64,000 nt of DNA. It comes from Kordiimonas sp. (GTDB taxonomy: Bacteria; Pseudomonadota; Alphaproteobacteria; Sphingomonadales; Emcibacteraceae). Made by a program: the position numbers and the translations under genes. The stretch spans positions 847,892 to 911,891 of the forward strand of contig PADB01000010.1 of the NCBI GenBank assembly GCA_002700365.1. The letters run 5' to 3'. The stretch's first letter is position 1. Each line of letters opens with the position of its first letter. A model generated the notes under the pieces. The model saw only the letters and a program-made list of their open reading frames with translations, was not told the DNA's origin and ran no database searches. Positions 25,568 to 34,926 of the stretch are shown here, piece by piece.

Positions 25568-26521
25568 ATGATCACCTTTCTGGATTTTGAAAAACCTATT
25601 GCGGAACTTGAAAGCAAGATTCGCGAGTTACGTGATCTTGAAAGTGGCGATGCGGTCAATATCGCCGAAGAGGTCAAACAGCTGGAAAAGAAGCTGGATA
25701 AGCTTCTGCGTGAGACCTATGCGAATTTGGATGCGTGGCAAAAAACGCAAGTAGCACGCCACCCTAATCGTTTGCACCTCCCACAATATATTGCGGGCTT
25801 GATCGATGATTTTGTGCCATTGGCCGGGGACCGTGCCTTTGCGGATGATCAGGCGATTAATGGTGGTATTGGCCGTTTTAAGGGCCAGTCGGTCATGGTT
25901 ATTGGCCATGAAAAAGGTGAAGATACGGAAAGTCGTATTCGGCATAACTTTGCCATGGCGCGCCCTGAAGGTTACCGCAAAGCAATCCGCTTGATGGATC
26001 TGGCCGATCGATTTGGCCTGCCGGTGATTACGTTTGTGGATACACCGGGGGCCTATCCGGGTATTGGCGCCGAAGAACGCGGCCAAGCCGAAGCGATCGC
26101 CAGGTCCACGGAAAAGTGTCTGGATCTTAAGGTCCCGATGATTGCGATTATCGTCGGTGAAGGCGGATCTGGCGGGGCTGTCGCACTGGGGGCAGGTAAC
26201 AAAGTCCTGATGTTGGAACATGCCGTCTATTCGGTGATATCGCCGGAAGGGTGTGCGTCTATCTTGTGGCGGACGGGGGACAAAGCCGCAGATGCGGCGA
26301 ATGCGCTGAAGATTACAGCTCAGGATCTGAAAAAGCTGGGTGTTATTGATGATATTGTGCCGGAACCTGTCGGGGGCGTGCACCGTGATTATAAGCAAAC
26401 CCTAGACAGTCTGTCGAAGGCTATCGATAAATCTTTGACTGAAATGGCGGCGATTTCCGGGGACAAGTTGCGAGACTTACGCCGTGAGAAATTTTTGGCC
26501 ATGGGGCATTTTAATCTTTAA
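25568..26521 (+). CDS. accA: Acetyl-CoA carboxylase carboxyltransferase subunit alpha
   Basis: With AccD, it transfers carboxyl from biotin to acetyl-CoA, the first committed step of fatty-acid synthesis. 317 aa, the family length. The N-terminal helical segment MITFLDFEKPIAELESKIRE is typical. The crotonase-like core has GHEKGEDTESRIRHNFAMARPEGYRKAIRLM, DTPGAYPGIGAEERGQ, GEGGSGGAVALG and VISPEGCASILWR. accD is not in this window. An AT-rich insert follows it. Confidence 0.97.
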   Translation: MITFLDFEKPIAELESKIRELRDLESGDAVNIAEEVKQLEKKLDKLLRETYANLDAWQKTQVARHPNRLHLPQYIAGLIDDFVPLAGDRAFADDQAINGGIGRFKGQSVMVIGHEKGEDTESRIRHNFAMARPEGYRKAIRLMDLADRFGLPVITFVDTPGAYPGIGAEERGQAEAIARSTEKCLDLKVPMIAIIVGEGGSGGAVALGAGNKVLMLEHAVYSVISPEGCASILWRTGDKAADAANALKITAQDLKKLGVIDDIVPEPVGGVHRDYKQTLDSLSKAIDKSLTEMAAISGDKLRDLRREKFLAMGHFNL

Positions 26522-26607
26522 GACGCTTTATACCTAATATTTTATGAGAAACTTTTTCCAATTGAGTAGGGCGAGTATCTCTGTTACCGTTCTGTAGTGA
26601 TTCGGTT

Positions 26608-26623
26608 CCAAGATTGCTCTTGG
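26608..26623 (+). promoter_or_regulatory. Inverted repeat upstream of the two-gene AT-rich module
   Basis: CCAAGA-TTGC-TCTTGG is a perfect 6-bp dyad, 30 nt upstream of the 96-aa gene, followed by an A/T-rich GATTTTTATT. It could be an operator of the module or the accA terminator. Confidence 0.3.
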
Positions 26624-26654
26624 AGTCAAGGATTTTTATTGGGGTGGTTAGAAA

Positions 26655-26945
26655 ATGTATTTATTTCTGCAAGTTATACTGATTATATCTCTTTGTTTTG
26701 GGCTGCTGTATGTATTGCATATGCTCATCACAGTTCGCCGTGCCAATAAGAATGATTATGAATTGAGCCGTGCTATCACAGGTACATTTCAGAATGCTTT
26801 TCGTGGAGAAGTAGACACTTTCCGTGACGGTAAGCGAGATTATCGTGTATCTGCGGGTTTAATTGTTGATAGGAAAACTAATACGTGGAAAGAGCAAGGT
26901 AAGCTTTCTGAAGAAGCGTTAGACACCATTTTGTATCCTAAATAA
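26655..26945 (+). CDS. Small membrane-anchored protein of unknown function (96 aa)
   Basis: One N-terminal membrane helix (MYLFLQVILIISLCFGLLYVLHMLI) and a 65-residue soluble part with alternating charged and hydrophobic residues (FRDGKRDYRVSAGLIVDRKT). No recognised motif. Start ATG follows GGGGTGG at a wide spacing. It is followed after 27 nt by the 420-aa membrane protein, and both share a base composition much more AT-rich than the flanks, so they look like one transferred unit. No function assigned. Confidence 0.65.
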   Translation: MYLFLQVILIISLCFGLLYVLHMLITVRRANKNDYELSRAITGTFQNAFRGEVDTFRDGKRDYRVSAGLIVDRKTNTWKEQGKLSEEALDTILYPK

Positions 26946-26972
26946 TATGTGGTTTGTTTTGGGGATATGCGA

Positions 26973-28235
26973 ATGTCGCGTCTTTATAAAAGCTGGGTGC
27001 CTAGCGTAACAGGACGCCTCTCTTTTAGTCATATTGGGCAATCAAACTCTAAGTTCCCTACATATACAACTAATGTTCAAGATCAAGATATACGATATTT
27101 GATTTGTTATCAGGAACGGGAACTTAGTGATGCATCATTTCTTTTCAGTCTTCTACAAAAAATCCCTGTCTTGGGTAAGAGGTACCTAACAGAAAGCCTT
27201 TTTGTCTGTTTGGCTCGGACAAGAACTGATGAGAACGGCCAGAAACATGAGATTCTTGCAGGGCGATTGTTTATAGTTTCTTCTCAGCAAGAAATTGATG
27301 ATGCAATAAAGGCGACTACATCGTCTCAACGGAATTTGCGCCAAACTATAGTAAGTAAAGAAGGGCTTCGTAAATTCCAAATAGATTACGATGCGTTAGA
27401 AGAGGAATTATTTAGATATTGTTCAGAAAGTGTGAGTTTTGAGCTGCGTCGCACAGGGGAGACACTAGTACGATATGATCCTACTAAACCCAAAAGTGAT
27501 AATGCTCCTCAAATTCCAACAGAGATGGCCCGAGAACGATATACTCATATGATTTCTGCACAGTTGTATTTTTTCTTGAAGGACATTGTTCACAGGCATC
27601 AGCACCATGATGATAAAACAGATACAATATTAGATATCCATTATGCTGGGGTGGACGATATTTCGTGGCGTCGTGAGATTTTGTATCAACTGTATCGAAA
27701 AGTCATTCAATACAAACAGTCAAATAAACCCTCAACAACTTTACAGTCATTAGGCGTTCTGGCCTATATTGAGGCCTTCCAGGAGATATCAGCTAAATAT
27801 AGTTATAAATTGCCAGTTTATTATAATGATTCATTAAAAACTTCTTTGGAAGCGGCACGCGCTATGCATGGGATGACTCAAGAGAAGGGTAATAGAGTTT
27901 TTGGAGTATTTATTAATATTCTGGCTATTGGCATCGCACTAATTTTTTCCTTAACAGGACTATTGGAATTAACAAATTATTCTAAGAAGGAGATTTCTCC
28001 TTTCTTGTTGAGCTTAGCAAATCTCTTATTGAGTTATCCATTGGTTGTGATGTGCATAATGCTACTGTGTGCTGGTATATTTAGTGGGTGGTTAAGGGCT
28101 TTTCCTTTTATGAGGCGCGGTTGGTATAAAGATATCTGGAGATTCTTATTAGCTTTTGACTCTCAGAAGGTTTCCTTATTCTTGTGCTTGCTAGCGATTG
28201 GATTAGTTTTAATTCTATTAGTACTTATATTATAG
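26973..28235 (+). CDS. Membrane protein of unknown function (420 aa)
   Basis: A soluble N-terminal region of about 300 residues is followed by hydrophobic segments VFGVFINILAIGIALIFSLT, ANLLLSYPLVVMCIMLLCAG and VSLFLCLLAIGLVLILLVLI, the last at the extreme C-terminus. A histidine/aspartate cluster HRHQHHDD near residue 205 could bind metal. The ATG at 26973 has GGGG eight bases upstream; ATG 26967 and GTG 26949 are alternatives. It ends at a strong terminator shared with secA. Local GC is low (18 of 60 in 27961-28020). I recognise no family; the partner is presumably the 96-aa protein. Confidence 0.7.
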   Translation: MSRLYKSWVPSVTGRLSFSHIGQSNSKFPTYTTNVQDQDIRYLICYQERELSDASFLFSLLQKIPVLGKRYLTESLFVCLARTRTDENGQKHEILAGRLFIVSSQQEIDDAIKATTSSQRNLRQTIVSKEGLRKFQIDYDALEEELFRYCSESVSFELRRTGETLVRYDPTKPKSDNAPQIPTEMARERYTHMISAQLYFFLKDIVHRHQHHDDKTDTILDIHYAGVDDISWRREILYQLYRKVIQYKQSNKPSTTLQSLGVLAYIEAFQEISAKYSYKLPVYYNDSLKTSLEAARAMHGMTQEKGNRVFGVFINILAIGIALIFSLTGLLELTNYSKKEISPFLLSLANLLLSYPLVVMCIMLLCAGIFSGWLRAFPFMRRGWYKDIWRFLLAFDSQKVSLFLCLLAIGLVLILLVLIL

Positions 28236-28241
28236 GTTTAG

Positions 28242-28271
28242 AAAAGCCCCGCAATTCACGGGGCTTTTTTT
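28242..28271. terminator. Bidirectional terminator between the AT-rich module and secA
   Basis: AAAAGCCCCG, loop CAATTCA, CGGGGCTTTT, then more T: a 10-bp perfect stem with A and T runs both sides, between two convergent genes. Confidence 0.92.
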
Positions 28272-28295
28272 GTATTAGGTCATGAAGAAGGCCGA

Positions 28296-31016
28296 TTAAA
28301 TCTGCCCGTGACAATGTTTATATTTTTTGCCGGATCCGCAAGGGCATGGGGCGTTGCGGCTGACACGGCCCCAGGTGCTGGGATCGTTAGGATCGATCAC
28401 AGCTGCCGCCTTACGACTGGTGACGCTGCCCGAGGCGGGTTCTGTGATTGAGTCATCACGTCCTGTGGTGGCATCAATGTGTTGGGTCTGCATATCCGCT
28501 GTGTCCGGTTCTTCCAGATCAGGGATATCGGCTTCTGGCTGAATTTCGACATGGGACAGTAATAAGGTCACATTTTCGCGCGTCTGTTCCAGCATGGTTT
28601 CAAACATCGTGAACGCTTCGGTCTTATATTCGTTAAGCGGGTCCCGTTGGCCATAGGCCCGCAGTCCCACCACTGCCCGCAGGTTATCCAATTGTGACAG
28701 ATGTTCTTTCCAATGAGCATCAATGCTTTGTAACAGAATGCTTTTTTCCACTTGGCGCATGATGTCCGGGCCGAAATTGGCGGCTTTTGTGGCAAGCATT
28801 TCACTTGTGGTTGTCTTAAGACGTTCGATAAATAACGTATCGTCTATGCCTTCTTCTTTTACCCAGTCTTCAACCGGGAAGTCCTGACCGAATATACGTA
28901 ACGATTCGATACCGATGGTCTTAACATCCCATTCTTCAGGGTATGATTTTGGTGGAATACATTTTGCAACCAGGTCTTCGATGACTTCATCGCGCATATC
29001 GGTAATGGTTTCTGACAGGTCGGTGGCTTCCATAATTTCGCGACGCTGCTCATAGATGGCTTTACGCTGGTCATTCATGACATTGTCGTATTTCAGCAGG
29101 TTTTTGCGGATTTCGTAGTTATGGGCCTCGACTTTTTCCTGTGCTTTTTCGATGGCACGATTGATCCATGGGTGAATAATGGCCTCACCATCCTCGATGC
29201 CGAATTTTTGCAGCATACTATCCATACGTTCGCCGCCGAAAATCCGCATCAGGTCATCTTCCAGACTTAGATAAAATTTGGAGGCCCCAGGGTCACCCTG
29301 GCGGCCGGAACGGCCTCGTAGCTGATTATCAATCCGGCGACTTTCGTGCCGTTCTGTACCGATCACATATAAGCCCCCTGCTTTGAGGACCGCCTGTTTT
29401 TCTGCTTCTATTTCTGTCTTAATCGCCGCAATTTTTTGTGCGCGCTTCTGTTCATCTGTGATGTCGTTGGCTTCAGTGGCAACGCGCATGTCCAGGTTTC
29501 CGCCTAACTGAATATCTGTTCCACGGCCTGCCATATTCGTGGCAATGGTGACAGCGCCTAAGCGCCCGGCCTGCGCAATGATAGAGGCTTCCTGTTCATG
29601 GAATTTAGCATTCAACACATTATGGGTGATTTTATTCTTTTTCAGGACCTTTGACAGTAATTCAGATTTTTCAATGCTCACGGTGCCTACCAGGACAGGT
29701 TGTCCGCGTTTGTGGCAATCAATAATCTGTTGTGTCAGTGCCTCAAACTTTTCGTCGACAGTACGGTATACTTCGTCATGGGCATCTTCACGGGCCACGG
29801 GCACGTGGGTCGGCATTTCCACGACTTCCAGTCCGTAAATGTCGGCAAACTCTGCGGCTTCTGTGGCTGCGGTGCCGGTCATGCCGGCTAATTTAGGGTA
29901 ATTACGGAAATAATTCTGGAAGGTGACAGAGGCCAGTGTCTGGTTCTCTGAATGAATATCGACACCTTCCTTTGCTTCCAATGCCTGATGCAGACCATCG
30001 GAATAACGCCGGCCTTCCATCATGCGACCGGTAAATTCATCAATGATGACGACATTACCTTCTTTGACGATGTAGTCTTTTTCTTTTTGGAAAAGTTTGT
30101 GCGCTTTCAGGGCCTGATTACAGTGATGTACAACTGTCACATTGCCAAAGTCATACATATTATCACCGTCAATGAGTTCGGCGGCCGACAACAATTCTTC
30201 TAAATGCTCATTGCCTTCTTCGGTGAGGCTGATGGCCCGGCTTTTTTCATCGATCTCGTAATCGGCTTCCACTAGATCGGGGATGATCTTGTCGACGGCC
30301 TGATAGAGTTCAGATTTGTCTTCGGTCGGGCCGGAAATGATCAGCGGGGTTCGCGCCTCGTCAATCAGGATGGAGTCGACCTCATCCACGATAGCAAAGC
30401 TGAACGGGCGCTGCACCATGGCTTCCGGGTGAAATTTCATGTTATCGCGCAGATAATCAAAACCCAGCTCGTTATTGGTGGCATAGGTAATATCGCAATT
30501 ATAGGCTGCCTGACGCTCTTCATCCTCTAGGCCGGGGACTATACATCCGACGCTCAGACCCAGAAATTTATAAATCTGTCCCATCCATTCCGCATCGCGT
30601 TGGGCCAGATAATCGTTCACCGTGACAACATGAACGCCATTGCCCGTCAGGGCATTAAGATAGGCGGCCAATGTAGCGACTAGGGTTTTCCCCTCACCGG
30701 TCTTCATTTCAGATATTTTACCAGCATGTAATATCATGCCGCCGATTAGCTGCACATCATAATGGCGCATGCCCAGGGTACGCTTGGCAGCTTCGCGGAC
30801 AGTGGCGAAGGCATCGACCAACAGACTGTCCGGTGTTGCCCCATCTTTTATGCGTTGCCGGAAGGCGGTGGTGCGGGCGGCTAATTGGTCATCGCTGAGG
30901 CCTGTAAGCTCTTCTTCCAATGCATTAATCGCCTGCACATTGGCCTGCAGGCTTTTGATATAACGGTCGTTGGTTGAGCCAAAGATTTTTTTGGCAATTT
31001 TACCCAGTCCCAACAT
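28296..31016 (-). CDS. secA: Protein translocase ATPase SecA
   Basis: Motor of the Sec translocon. About 906 aa. The N-terminus [21 protein letters not shown] is canonical and the ATG at 31016 follows AGAGGGA; 14 further in-frame residues upstream are not needed. Walker [23 protein letters not shown]-like [20 protein letters not shown], and [11 protein letters not shown] are present. The C-terminal zinc motif is [16 protein letters not shown], the SecB-interacting SEC-C domain. SecB is encoded at 12.7 kb. In many Alphaproteobacteria a parvulin gene separates secA from argJ; here only 244 nt do. Confidence 0.98.
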   Translation of the reverse strand: MLGLGKIAKKIFGSTNDRYIKSLQANVQAINALEEELTGLSDDQLAARTTAFRQRIKDGATPDSLLVDAFATVREAAKRTLGMRHYDVQLIGGMILHAGKISEMKTGEGKTLVATLAAYLNALTGNGVHVVTVNDYLAQRDAEWMGQIYKFLGLSVGCIVPGLEDEERQAAYNCDITYATNNELGFDYLRDNMKFHPEAMVQRPFSFAIVDEVDSILIDEARTPLIISGPTEDKSELYQAVDKIIPDLVEADYEIDEKSRAISLTEEGNEHLEELLSAAELIDGDNMYDFGNVTVVHHCNQALKAHKLFQKEKDYIVKEGNVVIIDEFTGRMMEGRRYSDGLHQALEAKEGVDIHSENQTLASVTFQNYFRNYPKLAGMTGTAATEAAEFADIYGLEVVEMPTHVPVAREDAHDEVYRTVDEKFEALTQQIIDCHKRGQPVLVGTVSIEKSELLSKVLKKNKITHNVLNAKFHEQEASIIAQAGRLGAVTIATNMAGRGTDIQLGGNLDMRVATEANDITDEQKRAQKIAAIKTEIEAEKQAVLKAGGLYVIGTERHESRRIDNQLRGRSGRQGDPGASKFYLSLEDDLMRIFGGERMDSMLQKFGIEDGEAIIHPWINRAIEKAQEKVEAHNYEIRKNLLKYDNVMNDQRKAIYEQRREIMEATDLSETITDMRDEVIEDLVAKCIPPKSYPEEWDVKTIGIESLRIFGQDFPVEDWVKEEGIDDTLFIERLKTTTSEMLATKAANFGPDIMRQVEKSILLQSIDAHWKEHLSQLDNLRAVVGLRAYGQRDPLNEYKTEAFTMFETMLEQTRENVTLLLSHVEIQPEADIPDLEEPDTADMQTQHIDATTGRDDSITEPASGSVTSRKAAAVIDPNDPSTWGRVSRNAPCPCGSGKKYKHCHGQI

Positions 31017-31174
31017 AATATCCCTCTGGCTTCCCTTAAATTGTGTGCATGGGGGCATGGGCAGAACATCGCCCTATGACACAGCACAGATAAGCCGCAG
31101 TCTAGGACATGTCAACCGCGCAGATTGGCTTTGTCTGCGGATTTGCCAATGGACTGAAAGGATAAGGACCGGCT

Positions 31175-31217
31175 GGCAGCCTTGTTCTGACTATGGACAA
31201 GGGTACAGAGGCCTGCC
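31175..31217 (+). promoter_or_regulatory. Hairpin in the argJ leader
   Basis: CCTTGT/ACAAGG (6 bp, 11-nt loop) nested in GGCAG/CTGCC with a 10-nt internal loop on one side, 44 nt upstream of the argJ start. Just before it, CGCAGA/TCTGCG and ATTGGC/GCCAAT (31118-31151) overlap and exclude each other. A leader-regulation role is possible but unproven. Confidence 0.3.
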
Positions 31218-31260
31218 ATATATGGGGAAATCGTGTCTTGAGAGAGTGGATATATACATT

Positions 31261-32508
31261 ATGACGGATCTGTTGAAACCATCCCCTTTGGCACCGGATA
31301 TGTTTCCGGAGATGCCCCCTTTGGCGGGTGTGCAGTTATCCACTGTTGCTACAGGGATGAAATATCAGGGCCGGGATGATCTCTTGTTGATGCATTTTCC
31401 CGATGGCGCAGCAGTAGCAGGTGTTTTTACGCAGTCGAAAACCCGTTCGGCTCCTGTGGATTGGTGTCGTCGCCAATGCCAGGGTGGACAACCAGCCCGG
31501 GCCGTGTTGGTGAATGCGGGTAATGCGAATGCTTTTACCGGGAAGGCAGGCGATAATGCCATGCGAATGACTATTGATGCGGTCGCGGCTGCACTGGATT
31601 GTGCGCCAGAAGAGGTTTATGTGTCATCTACTGGCGTGATCGGGGAAGTGCTGGACGCGGATAAGATCACCGACAGGATCTTAATGGCGAAAGCGGGGTT
31701 AAGCACCACGGGCTGGGAGGATGCGGCAAAAGCTATCCGCACCACTGATACCTTTGCTAAAGGGGCGACTGCGACAGCAGTTCTTGACGGGCAGGAGGTA
31801 AGAATCAACGGTATAGCCAAGGGATCGGGCATGATTGCGCCGAATATGGCGACTATGTTGGGCTATATTGCCACAGACGCAGCCCTTCCCGCTCAAGTAT
31901 TGCAGCAGATTTTGTCACGGACAACGGCGGTATCATTTAATGCCATTACGGTGGATAGTGATACGTCCACATCGGATACGGTACTGGCCTTTGCCACTGG
32001 TGCGGTGGATGCTGGCGCGGATATCACCGATGCAGATGATCCACGGCTGGCGGAATTTTATGTGGCCTTTGAGGCGATGATGATTGACCTGGCGCAGCAA
32101 ATTGTCCGGGATGGCGAAGGGGCGACCAAATTCATCACGGTGCGGGTTACAGGTGCCGAAGATGATCGTGCGGCAAAGGTGATCGCCCTCAGTATTGCCA
32201 ATTCGCCTTTGGTAAAGACGGCGATTGCCGGAGAGGATGCCAACTGGGGCCGGATTGTCATGGCAGTGGGCAAGGCCGGTGAAGCGGCAGATCGTGACCG
32301 GCTACAAATTGAAATTGGGGGTCAGCGTTTGACGGAAGGTGGTATGGCCACCGCCGATTACGATGAGGATGCTTGTACAGCGCATCTGAAGGGCCAGAAT
32401 ATTGATATTCTGGTGGATGTGGGTGTGGACGGCCCGGGCTTAGCCACGGTTTGGACTTGTGACTTGACCCATGGCTATATCACTATTAATGCGGATTACC
32501 GATCATGA
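31261..32508 (+). CDS. argJ: Bifunctional glutamate N-acetyltransferase / N-acetylglutamate synthase
   Basis: Makes ornithine by transferring acetyl from N-acetylornithine to glutamate, and can acetylate glutamate from acetyl-CoA. About 415 aa. The self-cleavage site is in KGSGMIAPNMATMLGYIATD, between Ala and the Thr that becomes the nucleophile. GATATAVLDG and the C-terminal LTHGYITINADYRS are diagnostic. The start at ATG 31261 is chosen for the N-terminal LSPLAP-type segment; the frame is open far upstream. It overlaps mutT by 4 nt. Divergent from secA. Confidence 0.96.
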   Translation: MTDLLKPSPLAPDMFPEMPPLAGVQLSTVATGMKYQGRDDLLLMHFPDGAAVAGVFTQSKTRSAPVDWCRRQCQGGQPARAVLVNAGNANAFTGKAGDNAMRMTIDAVAAALDCAPEEVYVSSTGVIGEVLDADKITDRILMAKAGLSTTGWEDAAKAIRTTDTFAKGATATAVLDGQEVRINGIAKGSGMIAPNMATMLGYIATDAALPAQVLQQILSRTTAVSFNAITVDSDTSTSDTVLAFATGAVDAGADITDADDPRLAEFYVAFEAMMIDLAQQIVRDGEGATKFITVRVTGAEDDRAAKVIALSIANSPLVKTAIAGEDANWGRIVMAVGKAGEAADRDRLQIEIGGQRLTEGGMATADYDEDACTAHLKGQNIDILVDVGVDGPGLATVWTCDLTHGYITINADYRS

Positions 32509-32948
32509 CAGAAAATTGCCCGCAGGTCCCCGGGCGTCCGGAAGGCCCGGTGAAGACAGTATTGGTGGCGGCAGTGGCCATGGTGGATGTGGATGGCCGC
32601 ATCCTCATTGCCCAGCGTCCGGAAGGTAAGGCCATGGCGGGCCTGTGGGAATTTCCGGGCGGTAAAGTGGAGGCGGGAGAGACGCCGGAGCGTGCTCTGA
32701 TCCGCGAATTAAAGGAAGAACTGGGTATTGATATCACCGAAGCTTGTCTGGCACCTTTTACGTTTGCGTCCCATACATATGAAGATTTTCATCTTCTGAT
32801 GCCGGTGTTCCTGTGCCGCCGTTGGGATGGTTTTTTGCAGGCCCATGAACATCAGGCCCTAAAATGGGTCAAGCCGCAGGCACTTAGGGATTATCCCATG
32901 CCGCCTGCGGATGAACCATTAATCGCCATGCTGCGTGATTTTATCTAG
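32505..32948 (+). CDS. mutT: 8-oxo-dGTP diphosphatase (MutT/Nudix)
   Basis: Sanitises oxidised dGTP. 147 aa. The Nudix box GGKVEAGETPERALIRELKE plus ELGI matches Gx5Ex7REUxEExGU. The preceding RILIAQRPEGKAMAGLWEFP with the MutT-typical WEFPGGK is present. It begins at the ATGA overlap with argJ, so the two are translationally coupled, a common alphaproteobacterial pair. Its 3' end overlaps the convergent His/Arg-rich gene by 8 nt. Confidence 0.95.
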   Translation: MTENCPQVPGRPEGPVKTVLVAAVAMVDVDGRILIAQRPEGKAMAGLWEFPGGKVEAGETPERALIRELKEELGIDITEACLAPFTFASHTYEDFHLLMPVFLCRRWDGFLQAHEHQALKWVKPQALRDYPMPPADEPLIAMLRDFI

Positions 32949-33804
32949 CGCGGCCATAGTCCCAGTTCATATAGTCCCGATAATTATAGGTTGTGTAATG
33001 CGGCCGATGCTGCAGGCCGTTCTGCGCCATATAACGCTTGGTTTTGCGCGAAATTTTGCGGGAAAGCTGCGCGATGACGTCATGACGTAATTCATGGGCA
33101 ACAAATTTTCGGGCCTTGGGCCGGTTTTGTTTCAAGAGGTAAGCGACATGGCGGTTGGGGGCGGCATCGGTTTTGTGCCAGCCATGTTCATGCGGGTAGC
33201 GAATACGGAGGTTACGGGCGTATGTATGATCCCGTGAGGCGTGACCAGACAGGGTCCAGACCGCGCGTTCATGACCGGAATGCGGGGCCTTCAGTGCCAG
33301 GCGGTAGCGATAATGGGCGGTCAGTCGTTCGGTAATCACATCATATTTGGCCTTGGCGGCGCGGAAGCGGTGGCTGCTATAGCGCGCTTTTTCAGTCGTT
33401 TTATACAACTTTTGTCGCTCAAAGTCGTAATGCTTTTCGCGCACGGTCAGGATCAAATCGGCCTTATGCTTGTTTTTAACCCAACGGACAGGGCCGGGCA
33501 GGCGTTGTTTGACGCTTCCCATCAATTGCTGGCGGAAATGGCCGGGCAGCGATGATTTCAGGTAAATACGGGTGACATCCGTATAGCGGTCCCGCGACCC
33601 GTGTTTGTGGTCATTATGTTTATGAGATTTGCTATTCTGGTAGCGGCTGGATGTTTGCGGATTGTCCGGATTGACCCAGTCGTTATGGGCGGCCAGCGCG
33701 TTGGTGGGCAGGGCAAAGCCCGCGATCAGTAGCAGGCTATGGAACCCACGGCGGACCAGGTTTGGTTTGTCGTGGTTGTGTTTTAGTCGGGTCAAAAATG
33801 ACAT
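32941..33804 (-). CDS. Exported His/Arg/Lys-rich protein of unknown function
   Basis: A 287-aa protein beginning MSFLTRLKHNHDKPNLVRRG with a basic n-region, then a hydrophobic core FHSLLLIAGFALPTNALAA, a good signal peptide with an ALAA cleavage site. The mature N-terminus has a histidine-rich segment (KSHKHNDHKHGSRD); the rest is very basic, with many Arg, His, Tyr and a middle domain ADLILTVREKHYDFERQKLY that alternates like beta-strand. The predicted charge is strongly positive. GGAGA precedes the ATG at 33804. No family recognised. Metal, polyanion or cell-wall binding can be imagined, but nothing shows it. Confidence 0.75.
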   Translation of the reverse strand: MSFLTRLKHNHDKPNLVRRGFHSLLLIAGFALPTNALAAHNDWVNPDNPQTSSRYQNSKSHKHNDHKHGSRDRYTDVTRIYLKSSLPGHFRQQLMGSVKQRLPGPVRWVKNKHKADLILTVREKHYDFERQKLYKTTEKARYSSHRFRAAKAKYDVITERLTAHYRYRLALKAPHSGHERAVWTLSGHASRDHTYARNLRIRYPHEHGWHKTDAAPNRHVAYLLKQNRPKARKFVAHELRHDVIAQLSRKISRKTKRYMAQNGLQHRPHYTTYNYRDYMNWDYGRAR

Positions 33805-33943
33805 GTGCATTCTCCGATCGTTGTGAAGACAGACTTGAATTTCTGTGTTCACGGTAACGGGGTCGGATTGAATGTGTGCTGAAGGCGATGTTCAGCGGGG
33901 GTTCATGGTTTAAGAAGACGACTAAAGGGGAAGAAGTACTGTT

Positions 33944-34888
33944 TTAATCGTCTTCGCCATGTTCTTTCACGCCCAGCGCGTCAGCCAGGCGTGCTTTGGC
34001 ACTACCAGGGGCCAGCGGTTTGGGCTGGCTTTCATGGGGGGCCCATGCTGTCAGGAACATCATTTGGAAGGTGACAGGGATACGCCCATCAGAGCGGGCA
34101 AACAGGTCATGGTAGGCTTCGACTGTAGTGGTCAGAAGACGTCGTGACGTCAATCCCTTTGCTCTTTTCAGTAAGGTATTACTTTCGCCCATGGCTTGTA
34201 ATTCTTTCATCAAGACATAGGCGTTTTCGTAAGTGACCGTGATGGTGTCGGCCTCGACTACAGGAAGGGCAAAGCCCGCCCGTTGGAGCAGTCCCCCCAT
34301 ATCGCGCAAGTCCGCAAAGGGGGAAACGTGAGGGCTGGCACCGTCCAGAAGGGCGATCTCGGCTTGCATCATGGCCTGCCTGAGTTCCGAAAGTGTGTCC
34401 CCACCCATAAGCGAGGCAAGGAACAGCCCGTCGGGGCGCAAGGCACGATTTATCTGTATCAATGTGCCGGGCAAATCATTAATCCAGTGAAGAGATAAAT
34501 TGGATATAATGAGATCAAGACTGCCATCGTGTACCGGAAGAAATTCTTCATCGGCCTGAAGTCGATATCCCTCTATCTGACGTAACAGTTTCATGGATAA
34601 ATCGGTTTTGAGCCACAGACGGTCCGCAACAGGCTCCATTTTGGGTAGACAGCAGGGTTCCAGTTCGCCGCCATGGCAGCCAAGCTCGAGAATAGTAGAA
34701 AAGGGGCGGGTGACGACCTCTAATCGGTCGACCAGACGTTCTGCCCCTTCCTGAAACAAAAAATTATATTGGGGGTAATGGCAAGCGGATCGGTCGCGAT
34801 GCAGCCTGAGGACACGACGGTCGAAAACCTGCAATTCATGATTTGTGGGGTTGTTGCCTGTGGGGGCTGGTGTTGTCTGACGCATCAT
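33944..34888 (-). CDS. Class I SAM-dependent methyltransferase, NDUFAF5/BioC-like
   Basis: 314 aa. The Rossmann SAM-binding motif is ILELGCHGGELEPCC (about residue 68), followed by acidic KTDLS, then FLPVHDGSLDLIISNLSLHWINDLPGTLIQINRALRPDGLFLASLMGG. That SLHWINDLPG segment is typical of the alphaproteobacterial homologues of mitochondrial NDUFAF5, a complex I assembly factor, and of BioC. Which activity applies is open: NDUFAF5 hydroxylates an arginine of NDUFS7, while BioC methylates malonyl-ACP. It is divergent from comF, as in many relatives. Confidence 0.85.
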   Translation of the reverse strand: MMRQTTPAPTGNNPTNHELQVFDRRVLRLHRDRSACHYPQYNFLFQEGAERLVDRLEVVTRPFSTILELGCHGGELEPCCLPKMEPVADRLWLKTDLSMKLLRQIEGYRLQADEEFLPVHDGSLDLIISNLSLHWINDLPGTLIQINRALRPDGLFLASLMGGDTLSELRQAMMQAEIALLDGASPHVSPFADLRDMGGLLQRAGFALPVVEADTITVTYENAYVLMKELQAMGESNTLLKRAKGLTSRRLLTTTVEAYHDLFARSDGRIPVTFQMMFLTAWAPHESQPKPLAPGSAKARLADALGVKEHGEDD

Positions 34889-34926
34889 GTTTATATGACA
34901 TGACTGGATTACAGGGAAAAGCTAAA

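Noticed and set aside
25628..26398. 256-codon minus-strand frame inside accA
   Set aside because: Codons mirror those of accA; no start context and no recognisable protein.
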